Shown one piece after another: positions 53,067 to 62,582 of a stretch of DNA of 64,000 nucleotides (the first letter of the stretch is position 1; every line of letters starts with the position of its first letter). Made by a program: the position numbers and the translations under genes. Source of the DNA: Flavobacteriaceae bacterium F08102 (lineage in GTDB: Bacteria; Bacteroidota; Bacteroidia; Flavobacteriales; Flavobacteriaceae); NCBI GenBank assembly GCA_023015935.1, contig JALKAY010000003.1, positions 186,001-250,000 on the forward strand, in the 5' to 3' direction. Below the pieces are notes generated by a model that worked only from the letters and a program-made list of their open reading frames with translations, ran no database searches and was not told the origin of the DNA.

Positions 53067-54020
53067 ATGATGCTAACAATTAAGGAGTACCTTGGACCCA
53101 TTAAAGTAATTAATTTTCACGCTATATCGGATGGTCTTTGGTTTGAGAAAATTGTTAAGTATTTAAAAAATAAAAATAATATTATTACATGCGCTGATTT
53201 GGAGGCCAATCTTAAAGGAGAACTTTCCATTAAGAATGGGGTCTTATTAACGGTAGATGATGGAGAACGTTCATTTTATGATATAATATATCCAATCATA
53301 AAAAAGCATCAGATACCGATGACTATTTTTGTCTCCCCAAAAATTACAATACAAGAAGAAAATTTTTGGTTCCAGGAGATTGAAGGGTTTAATCATTTGA
53401 AATTCAAAAAAATATGTGCAGAGATTCTACAGATTCCTTTGGTTTCATTTCTGCATATCAAAGTATTAGCCCTTATCAAAAGTATGCAAATTCATGAAGT
53501 TCAGGAAGCAATTGAGGTATATAAGTCTAAGTATAACGTCCATAAAAAGCCATTCCAGAATTTAACAGTTAATGAATTAAAGGAGTTAAAGTCTTCAGGT
53601 TTGGTTACCATTGGCGCGCATACTATGACGCATCCTATCCTGTTAAATGAAACAGATGAACAAGCCAGTTTCGAAATAGGTAGCTCTGTTCAAGAGTTGA
53701 GTGATTTACTCAACGAACAAGTAAAGTACTTTGCCTATCCAAATGGCATACCTGCCATTGATTACAATCAACGTGAAGTTGAAATTTTAAAAGATCTGGG
53801 AATAGAATTATCCTTTTCAACCCGTTTTACCAAGGTTTGTAAGTCGAGTAATAAGTTTGAAATACCTAGAGGAGAGATTTCCAATGGTCAGTTTGATTTT
53901 AGAAAAAAATTGGTCTTATGGGAGCATTGGAATTTTCTCGCAACGCTTAAGAATAAACGAAAAGAGCATCTTAAACAGCGTAAATTTATGTTAGATTTAA
54001 TACGGATGAACAATGCCTGA
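53067..54020 (+). CDS. Polysaccharide deacetylase family protein (NodB fold)
   Basis: A 317-residue protein with the NodB motifs: LTVDDGERSF (Asp-Asp of the metal-binding pair), GAHTMTHPIL (the two His ligands), and FAYPNG further on. It should remove N-acetyl groups from a sugar polymer or lipid-linked sugar. No signal peptide, so a cytoplasmic role is possible. Two ATG codons (53,067 and 53,070) are adjacent. It overlaps the next gene by 8 bases. Confidence 0.83.
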   Translation: MMLTIKEYLGPIKVINFHAISDGLWFEKIVKYLKNKNNIITCADLEANLKGELSIKNGVLLTVDDGERSFYDIIYPIIKKHQIPMTIFVSPKITIQEENFWFQEIEGFNHLKFKKICAEILQIPLVSFLHIKVLALIKSMQIHEVQEAIEVYKSKYNVHKKPFQNLTVNELKELKSSGLVTIGAHTMTHPILLNETDEQASFEIGSSVQELSDLLNEQVKYFAYPNGIPAIDYNQREVEILKDLGIELSFSTRFTKVCKSSNKFEIPRGEISNGQFDFRKKLVLWEHWNFLATLKNKRKEHLKQRKFMLDLIRMNNA

Positions 54021-55125
54021 TGTAAAAAAACACAATTCGAAGTTAGTTAAAATTGTCTTGGTTACCCCGTTATTAGATCATGGAGGTGGTCAGCGCTTTG
54101 TAACAGAATTGGCCAATCATTGGGCGAAACAAGGGCATGATGTGACCATTGTTTTACTGAGATCAGGTGCCTCATTTTACCCATTAAGACCTGAAGTAAA
54201 GGTAATTGCTTTAGGGTATACGCATGAGCCCAATCAATCAAAATGGAAAACAGTAAAAAGTGGTATTGAAACATTTTTTAAGTTGCGAAGGGTAATAAGG
54301 TCGATTCGTCCAAGGTTTGTTTTAAGTATATTGAGCTCAACCAATATTCTCACCTTGGCTGCAACGCGTTTTACAAATACAAAAGTATATGTAAATGATA
54401 TTATGAGTCCATATAGAAATAGATCTACATGGGAAAAACGCTGTAGAAAGTTGTTATATAGAAAAGCAGATGGTGTAATTGCATTGACTGGAATTGCAAA
54501 ATCAATAATTCAAAAAGAGACCAAAAATCCCCATGTTGTTGCAATTCCCAATCCCGTAAAAAAAATTGTGTTGGATCAAAATATTGCAAAAGAAAAAATG
54601 ATTCTTAATGTGGGACGGTTAGATAGTGCTAAGGGGCAACATTTCTTAATTGATGCTTTTTATCAATTAAATAGACCTGATTATAGGTTGGTAATTTTAG
54701 GTGAAGGGGATAAACGCAAATCATTAGAAAAACAAATTAAATCGTATAAATTGGAAGATACGGTACTATTACCAGGAGCGGTCATAGATATTGACCCTTG
54801 GTTGGCAAAGGCAGAAATTTTTGCCTTTCCTTCAGTGACTGAATCATGGGGGTTGGCACTTACTGAAGCTATGGCTGCCGGATTACCATGTGTGAGCTTT
54901 GATTGTGAGGTTGGTCCGAGAGAAATGATTAACGATGGAAAAAATGGTTTTTTGATTCCTGTAGGTGATGTTGGGGGGCTAAGGCAAAAATTGGCTATAT
55001 TGATTGGCGATCCAAAATTACGTCGTAGACTTGGAAATCAAGCAAAAATTGATGCTGAAATGTATAATATAGAACATATTGGTGATCGATTTTTTAATTT
55101 TTGCACAAATAATGAATATTGTTAA
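54013..55125 (+). CDS. Glycosyltransferase family 4
   Basis: A 370-residue GT-B glycosyltransferase. The N-terminal half starts VKIVLVTPLLDHGGGQRFVTELA. The C-terminal half has LNVGRLDSAKGQHFLIDAF, the E-x7-E pair in SVTESWGLALTEAMAAGLP and a final RRRLGNQAK region. It adds a sugar to a lipid-linked intermediate. Donor and acceptor not determinable. It overlaps the deacetylase gene by 8 bases. Confidence 0.88.
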   Translation: MPDVKKHNSKLVKIVLVTPLLDHGGGQRFVTELANHWAKQGHDVTIVLLRSGASFYPLRPEVKVIALGYTHEPNQSKWKTVKSGIETFFKLRRVIRSIRPRFVLSILSSTNILTLAATRFTNTKVYVNDIMSPYRNRSTWEKRCRKLLYRKADGVIALTGIAKSIIQKETKNPHVVAIPNPVKKIVLDQNIAKEKMILNVGRLDSAKGQHFLIDAFYQLNRPDYRLVILGEGDKRKSLEKQIKSYKLEDTVLLPGAVIDIDPWLAKAEIFAFPSVTESWGLALTEAMAAGLPCVSFDCEVGPREMINDGKNGFLIPVGDVGGLRQKLAILIGDPKLRRRLGNQAKIDAEMYNIEHIGDRFFNFCTNNEYC

Positions 55126-55135
55126 ACCCTAGTGA

Positions 55136-55969
55136 ATGTTATCAATTATAGTCCTTTCATCTGATGGTTATGCCGATTGCTGGTATCCTTTTTTTTACAG
55201 TCTAAAGAAATATTTTCCTTTGAAGAATGAGTATGAAATCATACTTAGTACGAATGAAAAGAAGTATACGCATGAGGGGCTTGAAATTAAAACAATTAAT
55301 AGTGGGTTAACCACTCCGTGGAGTAAGCGATTAAAAAACTGTGTTCAACAGGCGAAGTATGACTTACTGTTTGTTTTAACAGAAGATTTTTTTATTAGGT
55401 CACCCTTGAATGTTACTATGTTTGAAGGATTTTTAAACTTGTTAAAAGAAAAGAGCGATGTACATCATATTAGATTGTTGTCAACCTATGATAGAACCGC
55501 ATCTATTCCGTCTGAATATCCTCATTTAGATTTGATTGATCCGAAGACAAAATTGCGATTTTTATATCTTCCTGGTTTGTGGAAAAGGAATGTTTTGGCT
55601 AAATATTTATTCAATTATGAAAGCGTATTTATGTCGGAAAAAATAGGGGATATTCGGTCAACCATATACAAAGATAACTTTTATGCGATTTCTAGGAGTT
55701 ATTATAAAGAACATGGTCAATTTTATGATTGTACACCAAGTGGAGCCTTGTTTAAAGGAAAGTGGTCAAAAGAGTGGATCGTGCCATTTTTTAAACGTGA
55801 AAATATTGATATTGATTTATCATTACGAGGTTTTGCTACGTTAGATTTTCAAAAATCTACGAGATTAAAAAATAAAATTCAATTAATAAAACACCCAATA
55901 TCAACTATTCGGTCCTTTAGTTCATTATTGTGGTTGAAAATTAAAGGTATCTTAGGACTTATAAAATAA
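55136..55969 (+). CDS. Probable glycosyltransferase (GT-A-like)
   Basis: A 277-residue protein of unknown family. It starts [21 protein letters not shown] and contains [14 protein letters not shown], where the acidic residues sit like the DXD metal site of GT-A enzymes after a hydrophobic strand; the C-terminal part is basic with amphipathic helices (KTRLKNKIQ-type region near the end). I infer a glycosyltransferase from the context and this motif, with modest confidence. It is separated from the GT4 gene by 10 bases. Confidence 0.6.
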   Translation: MLSIIVLSSDGYADCWYPFFYSLKKYFPLKNEYEIILSTNEKKYTHEGLEIKTINSGLTTPWSKRLKNCVQQAKYDLLFVLTEDFFIRSPLNVTMFEGFLNLLKEKSDVHHIRLLSTYDRTASIPSEYPHLDLIDPKTKLRFLYLPGLWKRNVLAKYLFNYESVFMSEKIGDIRSTIYKDNFYAISRSYYKEHGQFYDCTPSGALFKGKWSKEWIVPFFKRENIDIDLSLRGFATLDFQKSTRLKNKIQLIKHPISTIRSFSSLLWLKIKGILGLIK

Positions 55970-55977
55970 AAATCAAC

Positions 55978-56760
55978 ATGAAAACAGTTATTCTTGCCGG
56001 TGGCTTTGGAACCAGGCTAAGTGAAGAAACAGGAGTTCGTCCAAAACCGATGGTAGAAATCGGAAACAAACCAATTTTATGGCATATTATGAAAATATTT
56101 TCTGCACATGGCTTTAATGATTTTGTGGTGTGCTGTGGATATAAAGGTCATATAATTAAGGAATACTTTGCTAATTACTATTTGGATGATTCAGATTTTA
56201 CCATTGATTTAAAAGATAATTCAATGGAAATTCACAGAAATAATACAGAACCTTGGAAGGTTACCTTGATAGATACTGGGAAAAATAGTATGACAGGAGG
56301 ACGTGTTAAACGAGTAAAAGATTATTTGAATGACGAGCCCTTTTTCTTGACGTATGGGGATGGGGTTAGTGATGTTAATTTAACAGAGTTATTGGCCTTT
56401 CACAAAAAACAAGATTCGTATGCAACTTTAACAGCTGTACAGCCTCCAGGTAGATATGGGGCTTTTAAATTGGGTGATAAAGAAAGTAAAATTACTAGTT
56501 TTAGGGAAAAACCAAAAGGGGATGGACATGAGACAGCATGGATAAACGGCGGTTTTTTTGTTTTAGAACCTGAAATATTTGATTATATAGAAAATGATCA
56601 AACAATATGGGAACGAGATCCTATGGAAAATTTAGCAAAAGACCATAAATTATCGGCGTATAAGCACAAAGGGTTTTGGCAAAGTATGGATTCGTTGAGA
56701 GATAAAGAAGTTTTAGTAGAATTGTGGAGTTCAGAAAATGCTCCTTGGAAAATTTGGTAG
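55978..56760 (+). CDS. rfbF: Glucose-1-phosphate cytidylyltransferase
   Basis: Makes CDP-glucose from CTP and glucose 1-phosphate. The nucleotidyltransferase signature [20 protein letters not shown] is at residues 6-25 and is followed by [24 protein letters not shown] is the metal/nucleotide site, and the end [14 protein letters not shown] is typical. Length 260 is that of RfbF. In classic clusters it is followed by RfbG (CDP-glucose 4,6-dehydratase) leading to 3,6-dideoxyhexoses, but here RfbG is absent. It stops 1 base before the next gene. Confidence 0.95.
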   Translation: MKTVILAGGFGTRLSEETGVRPKPMVEIGNKPILWHIMKIFSAHGFNDFVVCCGYKGHIIKEYFANYYLDDSDFTIDLKDNSMEIHRNNTEPWKVTLIDTGKNSMTGGRVKRVKDYLNDEPFFLTYGDGVSDVNLTELLAFHKKQDSYATLTAVQPPGRYGAFKLGDKESKITSFREKPKGDGHETAWINGGFFVLEPEIFDYIENDQTIWERDPMENLAKDHKLSAYKHKGFWQSMDSLRDKEVLVELWSSENAPWKIW

Positions 56761-56761
56761 T

Positions 56762-57868
56762 ATGCGTGGTACAGCAGTAGTTAAAAACAGAATAGTAGCT
56801 GAAGATTTATCTTATATTTATGATGGTTTGTCGGCTGCTGAAATAAATAAATTAAAAGATTCAACCATTTTAATCACAGGTTGTGGAGGCTTTTTAGGCT
56901 ATTATTTTATGCATTTTTTTGCTAGTTATGCAGAACGATTGAATTTGCATGTAATTGGTTTAGATAATTTCTTAACTGGATCAAGAGGTTGGTTAGAAAC
57001 TTTACAAAAAGAGAATGACCGAGTAACGTTAAAGGAATACAATGTGATTACGGATGATATTCAGACGGTTGAAGGTGCAGAAGATGTGAACTTTATTATC
57101 CATGCGGCTTCTATTGCTTCCCCCATTTTTTATAGGATATATCCAGAAGAAACGATTGACGCTAACATAACAGGCTTACGGCGGATGTTGGATTTTTACA
57201 AAACGAGATCCATAGATGGCTTCTTGTTCTTTTCGAGTAGTGAAATTTATGGAGATCCTTTCCCTGAGTTTATTCCGACCGATGAAAATTATCGAGGAAA
57301 TGTAGCCACGATGGGACCACGTGCTTGTTATGACGAGGCCAAGCGATTTGGGGAGACGATGTGTTATATTTTTAACCAGAAGTATCACATGCCCATATCT
57401 ATTGCTCGACCCTTTAATAATTATGGACCAGGTATGAATATTAACGATAAAAGATTGCCAGCCGATTTTGCAAAAGCGGTACATGAAGGGAGAGATTTGA
57501 CGATGTTTTCAAACGGTAAACCTACCCGTACATTTTGCTATATAGCAGATGCTATTACCGGATATTTGAAAGTGATGTTACACGGCAAGTTAGATGTGTT
57601 CAATATTGGTATAGATAAACCAGAAGTTTCTGTAGCTGAGTTTGCACATTATTTTGCTGCGAAAGCTAAAGAGATTTATGATTATAAAGGAGCTGTTGTC
57701 TTTGATGTGTCTGAAGATGAAGATTATATGACTGATAACCCTAATCGTCGATGTCCGAATATTGCAAAAGCTAGATCAATATTAGATTACAATCCAACCA
57801 TTCTTGTCGAAGAAGGGATAGGGAGGTATTTGACATTTTTAAAAATTAATAACGGTGAATTAATATGA
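56762..57868 (+). CDS. NAD-dependent epimerase/decarboxylase-like SDR
   Basis: An extended SDR. NAD loop ITGCGGFLGYYF (about residues 39-50 of the short start), catalytic Tyr190 and Lys194 in ACYDEAKRFGE, and FSSSEIYGDPFPEF upstream of it. The C-terminal part (PNRRCPNIAKARSILDYNP) is like UDP-glucuronate decarboxylases. It is clearly not RfbG-type, although it follows rfbF. Substrate unproven. I use the ATG at 56,762, one base after the rfbF stop, rather than the ATG at 56,738 inside rfbF. It overlaps the next gene by 4 bases. Confidence 0.84.
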   Translation: MRGTAVVKNRIVAEDLSYIYDGLSAAEINKLKDSTILITGCGGFLGYYFMHFFASYAERLNLHVIGLDNFLTGSRGWLETLQKENDRVTLKEYNVITDDIQTVEGAEDVNFIIHAASIASPIFYRIYPEETIDANITGLRRMLDFYKTRSIDGFLFFSSSEIYGDPFPEFIPTDENYRGNVATMGPRACYDEAKRFGETMCYIFNQKYHMPISIARPFNNYGPGMNINDKRLPADFAKAVHEGRDLTMFSNGKPTRTFCYIADAITGYLKVMLHGKLDVFNIGIDKPEVSVAEFAHYFAAKAKEIYDYKGAVVFDVSEDEDYMTDNPNRRCPNIAKARSILDYNPTILVEEGIGRYLTFLKINNGELI

Positions 57869-59115
57869 TTACAGTATTAGGTTTAGGGTTTGTAGGTTTA
57901 ACTACAGGCTTAGGGTTTGCTAAAATGGGGTTTGATACATTCGGCATTGACATCAATGAAGAACGATTAAATTCGTTAAAAAATTACAAGGTTCCGTTTC
58001 ATGAGCCGCATTTAACCGAGGTGCTTAAAGAAACATTAGGGAAAAAGTTTTTCTTGGACGTCCCCTTTGACGAAGCTATAAAAAAGAGTGAGGCAATCTT
58101 TATTTGTGTAGGAACGCCTTCTGCTAAAGATGGAAGTGCAGATTTGACCTATATTTTACAAGCGATTGATCAAATTTTAGCTGTTGAGGATGTTAAATTT
58201 AAAGTGATTATTACAAAATCAACGGTTCCACCCTCAACTGTTTCTTCGAAGATTATTCCGTATGTAAAAGATAAAGCAGCATCGCTACAGAGAGCGATTG
58301 GATTTGCATCTAATCCTGAATTTTTACGAGAAGGGTATTGTTGGGAAGATTTTATTGAACCAGACCGAATTGTTATTGGGGTTGAAGATGATCGTTCAAA
58401 AACAATTTTAGACACCATTTATACGCCTTTTAATGCACCGATTCATTATGTGAGTTATAATTCCGCTGAATTTATAAAGTATTTATCCAATACCTTATTG
58501 TCTACCATGATAAGTTATGCGAATGAGATGTCTATCATTGCGCATCAAATTGGAAATATTGATGTTTCTCAAGCATTTAGAATTTTACATGAAGATAAAC
58601 GTTGGTCAGGAACTCCGGCCCCAATGAAGAATTATGTGTATCCCGGATGTGGGTATGGAGGCTATTGTTTGCCAAAGGATACGGCAGCCCTTGAAAGTAT
58701 TGCGAAAGAACATGGGGTTACTCCACATATTTTAACAGCTAATTTAAAAACAAATGCCAGTATAAAAGATTATTTGGTTGATATTGTTTCTAAAAAAGCA
58801 CCGAAAGATGCTTCCATCGGTATTTTGGGACTTTCATTTAAACCCGCATCTGATGATGTGCGATTGTCACCAAGTAAGGAAATGATTGAAAAACTAATTC
58901 AAGCCGGATACAGCACCATACATGCTTACGATCCCTTAGCGAATAACGAGTTTCAAAAACACTACCCATCATTACCTGTTAGTTATAAAGAAACGGTAGC
59001 AGACTTGGTTGCTAATGCTGACTTTCTCATCGTTTTGACAGGATGGAAAGAATTTAAAGAACAGCAAGAATTAATCCAACAAAAGAACGTTTTTGACTTT
59101 AGATATATCTTTTAA
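57865..59115 (+). CDS. Nucleotide-sugar 6-dehydrogenase (UDP-glucose dehydrogenase-like)
   Basis: A 416-residue enzyme with the UDPG/MGDP dehydrogenase fold: NAD loop GLGFVGLTTGLGFAKMG, STVPPSTV, NPEFLREGYCWEDFIEPDR and the catalytic Cys268 in GCGYGGYCLPKD. The Cys context is that of the UDP-glucose group and not that of the UDP-GlcNAc/ManNAc group (which has a GGHC sequence). The neighbour RfbF makes CDP-glucose, so CDP-glucose oxidised to CDP-glucuronate is a possible reaction. That is inference; UDP-glucose is the conservative alternative. ATGA overlap with the previous gene. Confidence 0.87.
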   Translation: MITVLGLGFVGLTTGLGFAKMGFDTFGIDINEERLNSLKNYKVPFHEPHLTEVLKETLGKKFFLDVPFDEAIKKSEAIFICVGTPSAKDGSADLTYILQAIDQILAVEDVKFKVIITKSTVPPSTVSSKIIPYVKDKAASLQRAIGFASNPEFLREGYCWEDFIEPDRIVIGVEDDRSKTILDTIYTPFNAPIHYVSYNSAEFIKYLSNTLLSTMISYANEMSIIAHQIGNIDVSQAFRILHEDKRWSGTPAPMKNYVYPGCGYGGYCLPKDTAALESIAKEHGVTPHILTANLKTNASIKDYLVDIVSKKAPKDASIGILGLSFKPASDDVRLSPSKEMIEKLIQAGYSTIHAYDPLANNEFQKHYPSLPVSYKETVADLVANADFLIVLTGWKEFKEQQELIQQKNVFDFRYIF

Positions 59116-59124
59116 AAAATAAAT

Positions 59125-60357
59125 ATGAATTGTAGACATTGCAACACCGAATTAACAAATGTATTTGCCGATTTAGATTATTCACCCATTTCAAATGATA
59201 TGTTGACTGCGCAGCAATTACATGCGCCTGAAACGTATTATCCACTAAAAATATTTACGTGTAGTAACTGCTTTTTAGTACAAGTGGATGAAATGGAAAA
59301 AGCAGATAAAATATTTGATGAAGAGTACACCTATTTTTCATCGTATTCAACTTCTCTTTTAGCACATTCAAAGAAATATGTTGAAATGATGATTGATCGT
59401 TTTGGATTTGACGAACAGTCACAGGTGATTGAAATTGCTTCAAATGACGGGTATTTGTTGCAATATTTTAAAGAGCGAAACGTCCCTGTTTTAGGAGTTG
59501 ATCCAACGGCTAATACTGCCAAAGTAGCTGCTGAAAAAGGAATTAAAACCATCGTTGATTTTTTTGGTGCTGACTTTGCAAGAGAAAAGTTGGTAGGCAA
59601 CGGAACTAAAGCCGATTTAATTTTGGGAAATAATGTGTTGGCCCATGTTCCGGATATTAATGATTTTGTACAAGGAATGAAATTGGCTTTAAAAGACGAT
59701 GGAGTAATAACCATGGAGTTCCCTCATCTCGTGCGTCTTGTAGAAGATTGCTTGTTTGATTCCATTTATCATGAACACTTTTCTTATTTGTCGTTTTATA
59801 CGGTAAATCGCATCTTTGAATCTCAAGGTTTGCAAATGTTTGATGTCGAAATAGTTCCTACACATGGAGGTTCATTACGTATTTTCGCCAAACATAAAAA
59901 TGATCAATCGAAAGAGATATCGCCCAATGTGGCTGCCTTACTCAATCAAGAAAAAGCGAAAGGAGTCAATAGTTTAGCCTATTATCGTGGTTACCAAGAG
60001 CGAATTCAGCAAATAAAATATGATACTTGGACTTTTTTAATTGAACAAAAGAAGAAGGGGAAAACGGTAGTTGGATATGGAGCGGCTTCTAAAGGAAATA
60101 CACTCTTTAATTATTGTGGAATTAAAGGGGTGGACCTCATTAAATTTGTGGTTGATTTATCTCCACATAAACAGGGTAAATTTTTACCTGGCAGTCATAT
60201 ACCTGTGGTGGAAGAACAAACCCTAAAGGATGAAAAACCAGATTATGTAATTATTATTCCTTGGAATTTGACTGAGGAAATTTCAAATCAATTATCCTAT
60301 ATCAGAGAATGGGATGGTAAATTCGTTAAATTTATTCCTGAACTAATGATTCTTTAA
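59125..60357 (+). CDS. Sugar C-methyltransferase (zinc-binding, SAM-dependent)
   Basis: A 410-residue protein of the TylC3/NovU-type sugar C-methyltransferase family. N-terminal zinc site: C3, C6, C46 and C49. SAM-binding loop VIEIASNDGYL (101-111). The C-terminal C-methyltransferase domain begins near residue 290, with VVGYGAASKGNTLFNYCGI. Known members add a methyl to carbon 3 of a 4-keto nucleotide sugar, producing branched sugars. The 4-keto sugar here may come from the neighbouring SDR/dehydrogenase pair. Confidence 0.88.
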   Translation: MNCRHCNTELTNVFADLDYSPISNDMLTAQQLHAPETYYPLKIFTCSNCFLVQVDEMEKADKIFDEEYTYFSSYSTSLLAHSKKYVEMMIDRFGFDEQSQVIEIASNDGYLLQYFKERNVPVLGVDPTANTAKVAAEKGIKTIVDFFGADFAREKLVGNGTKADLILGNNVLAHVPDINDFVQGMKLALKDDGVITMEFPHLVRLVEDCLFDSIYHEHFSYLSFYTVNRIFESQGLQMFDVEIVPTHGGSLRIFAKHKNDQSKEISPNVAALLNQEKAKGVNSLAYYRGYQERIQQIKYDTWTFLIEQKKKGKTVVGYGAASKGNTLFNYCGIKGVDLIKFVVDLSPHKQGKFLPGSHIPVVEEQTLKDEKPDYVIIIPWNLTEEISNQLSYIREWDGKFVKFIPELMIL

Positions 60358-60363
60358 GTTTTA

Positions 60364-61668
60364 ATGGACCAAATACAACATAGTGATCAGTCAACTAAAT
60401 TAATGTCCTTGATTGAAGAATTGTATCCAATTAATAGAAGTATTACGGGGGATGGGGTTCGGAAATCACTAGCGATACTTAAGCAACACGTTCCGTTAGA
60501 AATCCATGAGATTCCTACAGGAACAAAGGTGCTCGATTGGGAGGTGCCGAAGGAATGGAACGTGAGAGAGGCTTGGGTTAAAAATAGTAAAGGTGAAAAA
60601 ATAATTGATTTTAGCGTGTCAAATTTACACCTGCTCAATTATAGTGTGCCTGTACATAAAGAAGTTGATCTTTCTGAACTTAAAAAGCATTTATTTACCT
60701 TACCAGATCATCCAACATGGATACCGTATAGAACTTCCTATTACAATGAAAATTGGGGGTTTTGTTTGGCGCATAATGACTATGTGAAACTAAAAGAAGA
60801 TCGCTATGAGGTGTTTATTGACTCAGAACTTTCTAATGGACACTTAACTTATGGCGAATTTTACCATCCGGGGGAGTCAGAAGAAGAATTTTTATTTGTG
60901 ACACATATTTGTCATCCATCTTTGGCAAATGATAATTTAACAGGGATGTCAGTTGCGGCACAGTTAGGTGCTTTGTTGAATACTAAATCAACGCGGTATT
61001 CTTACAGAATTTTATTTTTACCAGTAACCATTGGAGCCATTACTTGGCTTAGTTTAAATGAAGATAGATTAGATCGAATTAAGTTTGGTTTAGTCCTTTC
61101 TTTATTAGGGGATAAAGGGCCATTTCATTATAAAAAGTCTAGAAGAGGAGATGCTTTAATAGATACAATCGTGGAAACGTATTTTCAGAATTCAGATGTA
61201 GAAAGTGAACTCTTAGAATTTTCTCCTTATGGATATGATGAACGACAATTTTGCTCACCTGGATTTAATTTGCCAGTGGGTAGACTTACAAGAGCGCTAC
61301 ATGGGGAGTTTCCTGAATACCATACTTCGGCCGATGATTTGACATTTATAGATCAAAAGAAATTAATAGAATCTTTTGAGGTAATCTCAGCCATAATTAC
61401 GATGGCTGAAAATGACCGAACGTTTTTGAATACTAACCCTAAAGGAGAACCGCAATTGGGGCGAAGGGGTTTGTTTAAACAGATTGGTGGTCAGCATAAT
61501 ACGAAAGAGTTTCAGATGGCTTTGCTATGGGTGTTAAATCTATCCGATGGTGAGAATTCACTCGTTGATATTGCGAAAAAATCAGGACTTGATTTTTATA
61601 TCATAAATATGGCAACTCAAGCGTTATTAGCCGTAAATTTGCTACGAGAAGTTGAGTTAATTAAGTAA
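60364..61668 (+). CDS. DUF4910 protein (M28-like fold, C-terminal winged helix)
   Basis: A 434-residue cytoplasmic protein with DUF4910 hallmarks: an early YPINRSITGDGVRKSL, the VTHICHPSLANDNLTG motif (His and Asp like the metal-binding residues of M28 peptidases), and the C-terminal EYHTSADDLTFI, then a winged-helix region (from about residue 365). The family is annotated as aminopeptidase-like, but its members sit in surface-polysaccharide loci, and no peptidase activity has been convincingly shown to my knowledge. The gene lies between a sugar C-methyltransferase and an SDR. It overlaps the next ATG by one base. Confidence 0.85.
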   Translation: MDQIQHSDQSTKLMSLIEELYPINRSITGDGVRKSLAILKQHVPLEIHEIPTGTKVLDWEVPKEWNVREAWVKNSKGEKIIDFSVSNLHLLNYSVPVHKEVDLSELKKHLFTLPDHPTWIPYRTSYYNENWGFCLAHNDYVKLKEDRYEVFIDSELSNGHLTYGEFYHPGESEEEFLFVTHICHPSLANDNLTGMSVAAQLGALLNTKSTRYSYRILFLPVTIGAITWLSLNEDRLDRIKFGLVLSLLGDKGPFHYKKSRRGDALIDTIVETYFQNSDVESELLEFSPYGYDERQFCSPGFNLPVGRLTRALHGEFPEYHTSADDLTFIDQKKLIESFEVISAIITMAENDRTFLNTNPKGEPQLGRRGLFKQIGGQHNTKEFQMALLWVLNLSDGENSLVDIAKKSGLDFYIINMATQALLAVNLLREVELIK

Positions 61669-62582
61669 TGAAAATGAATTTTAGTAAGCTAGCAGGGAAA
61701 AATGTATTAATCACTGGTGCAACTGGTTTTATCGGTTCAAACTTAACCTTAAAATTAATGGAGTTTGACGTGAATATTTATGGTGTGTCAAGAGCTGCTC
61801 AAGATGCTACCAAAAATATTCATTGGTTTCAAGGTGATTTGGCGGATGAAAATTTTGTAAATGAAATTTTTACTACCGTTTCGTTTGATTATGTAATACA
61901 CTTAGCTAGTCATGTACTTGGTGCGAGAGATCAAAAGTATGTATCAACGACATTTAAATCCAATCTGGTAACTACAGTTAATCTACTAAATGCAGTGCAT
62001 AATCACAAAGTGACTCGGCTGGTTTTAGCTGGGTCCTTTGAAGAAGGAGAACAAAATAAATCGGTACCTAGTTCTCCCTATGCAGCAGCAAAAATCGGAG
62101 CCTCTAATTATGCCAAAATGTTTTATCATTTGTATAATACCCCGGTAGTGACTGCTTCGTTATACATGGTATATGGGCCTGGGCAAGTAGATGTAACCAA
62201 ATTAATTCCATATACAATTTTAACTTCATTGAAAGGTGAATCGCCAGTATTTAGTAGTGGTGTGAGAATGATTGATTGGGTTTTTGTGGATGATGTTGTC
62301 GAGGGGTTAATGCGCATGTTACTTGTTGAAGATATCGAAGGTAAAACCATAGATCTTGGGTCGGGTAAATCTATATCCATTAAGGAAATAGTCAATTTAA
62401 CACTTGAGCTTGTAGACCAAGGGGTAAAGCCCAATTTTTCTCCTGAAAAAGATCGTCCAATGGAACAGGAAAAAAATGCAGATGTCAATTCAAGTTATAC
62501 AACTATTGGATGGAAACCGAAGACTTCTTTAAAGAAGGGACTACAAGCTACAATAGCATATTATAGAAATTATTGTGGGTAA
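61668..62582 (+). CDS. NAD-dependent epimerase/reductase-like SDR
   Basis: A 304-residue SDR with NAD loop ITGATGFIGSNLTL (about residues 15-28) and catalytic Tyr138 and Lys142 in SSPYAAAKIGAS. It is likely to reduce or epimerise a keto-sugar nucleotide as the last step after C-methylation. Substrate unknown. Start ATG overlaps the previous stop by one base; the gene overlaps the next one by 8 bases. Confidence 0.87.
   Translation: MKMNFSKLAGKNVLITGATGFIGSNLTLKLMEFDVNIYGVSRAAQDATKNIHWFQGDLADENFVNEIFTTVSFDYVIHLASHVLGARDQKYVSTTFKSNLVTTVNLLNAVHNHKVTRLVLAGSFEEGEQNKSVPSSPYAAAKIGASNYAKMFYHLYNTPVVTASLYMVYGPGQVDVTKLIPYTILTSLKGESPVFSSGVRMIDWVFVDDVVEGLMRMLLVEDIEGKTIDLGSGKSISIKEIVNLTLELVDQGVKPNFSPEKDRPMEQEKNADVNSSYTTIGWKPKTSLKKGLQATIAYYRNYCG

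Noticed and set aside
56762-57868. CDP-glucose 4,6-dehydratase (RfbG)
   Set aside because: The C-terminal PNRRCPNIAKA stretch and the N-terminal extension fit decarboxylase-like SDRs, not RfbG.
57865-59115. UDP-GlcNAc dehydrogenase (WbpA) feeding the WlbA-like enzyme
   Set aside because: The active-site context GYGGYCLPKD is of the UDP-glucose type; WbpA/WecC types have a GGHC context.
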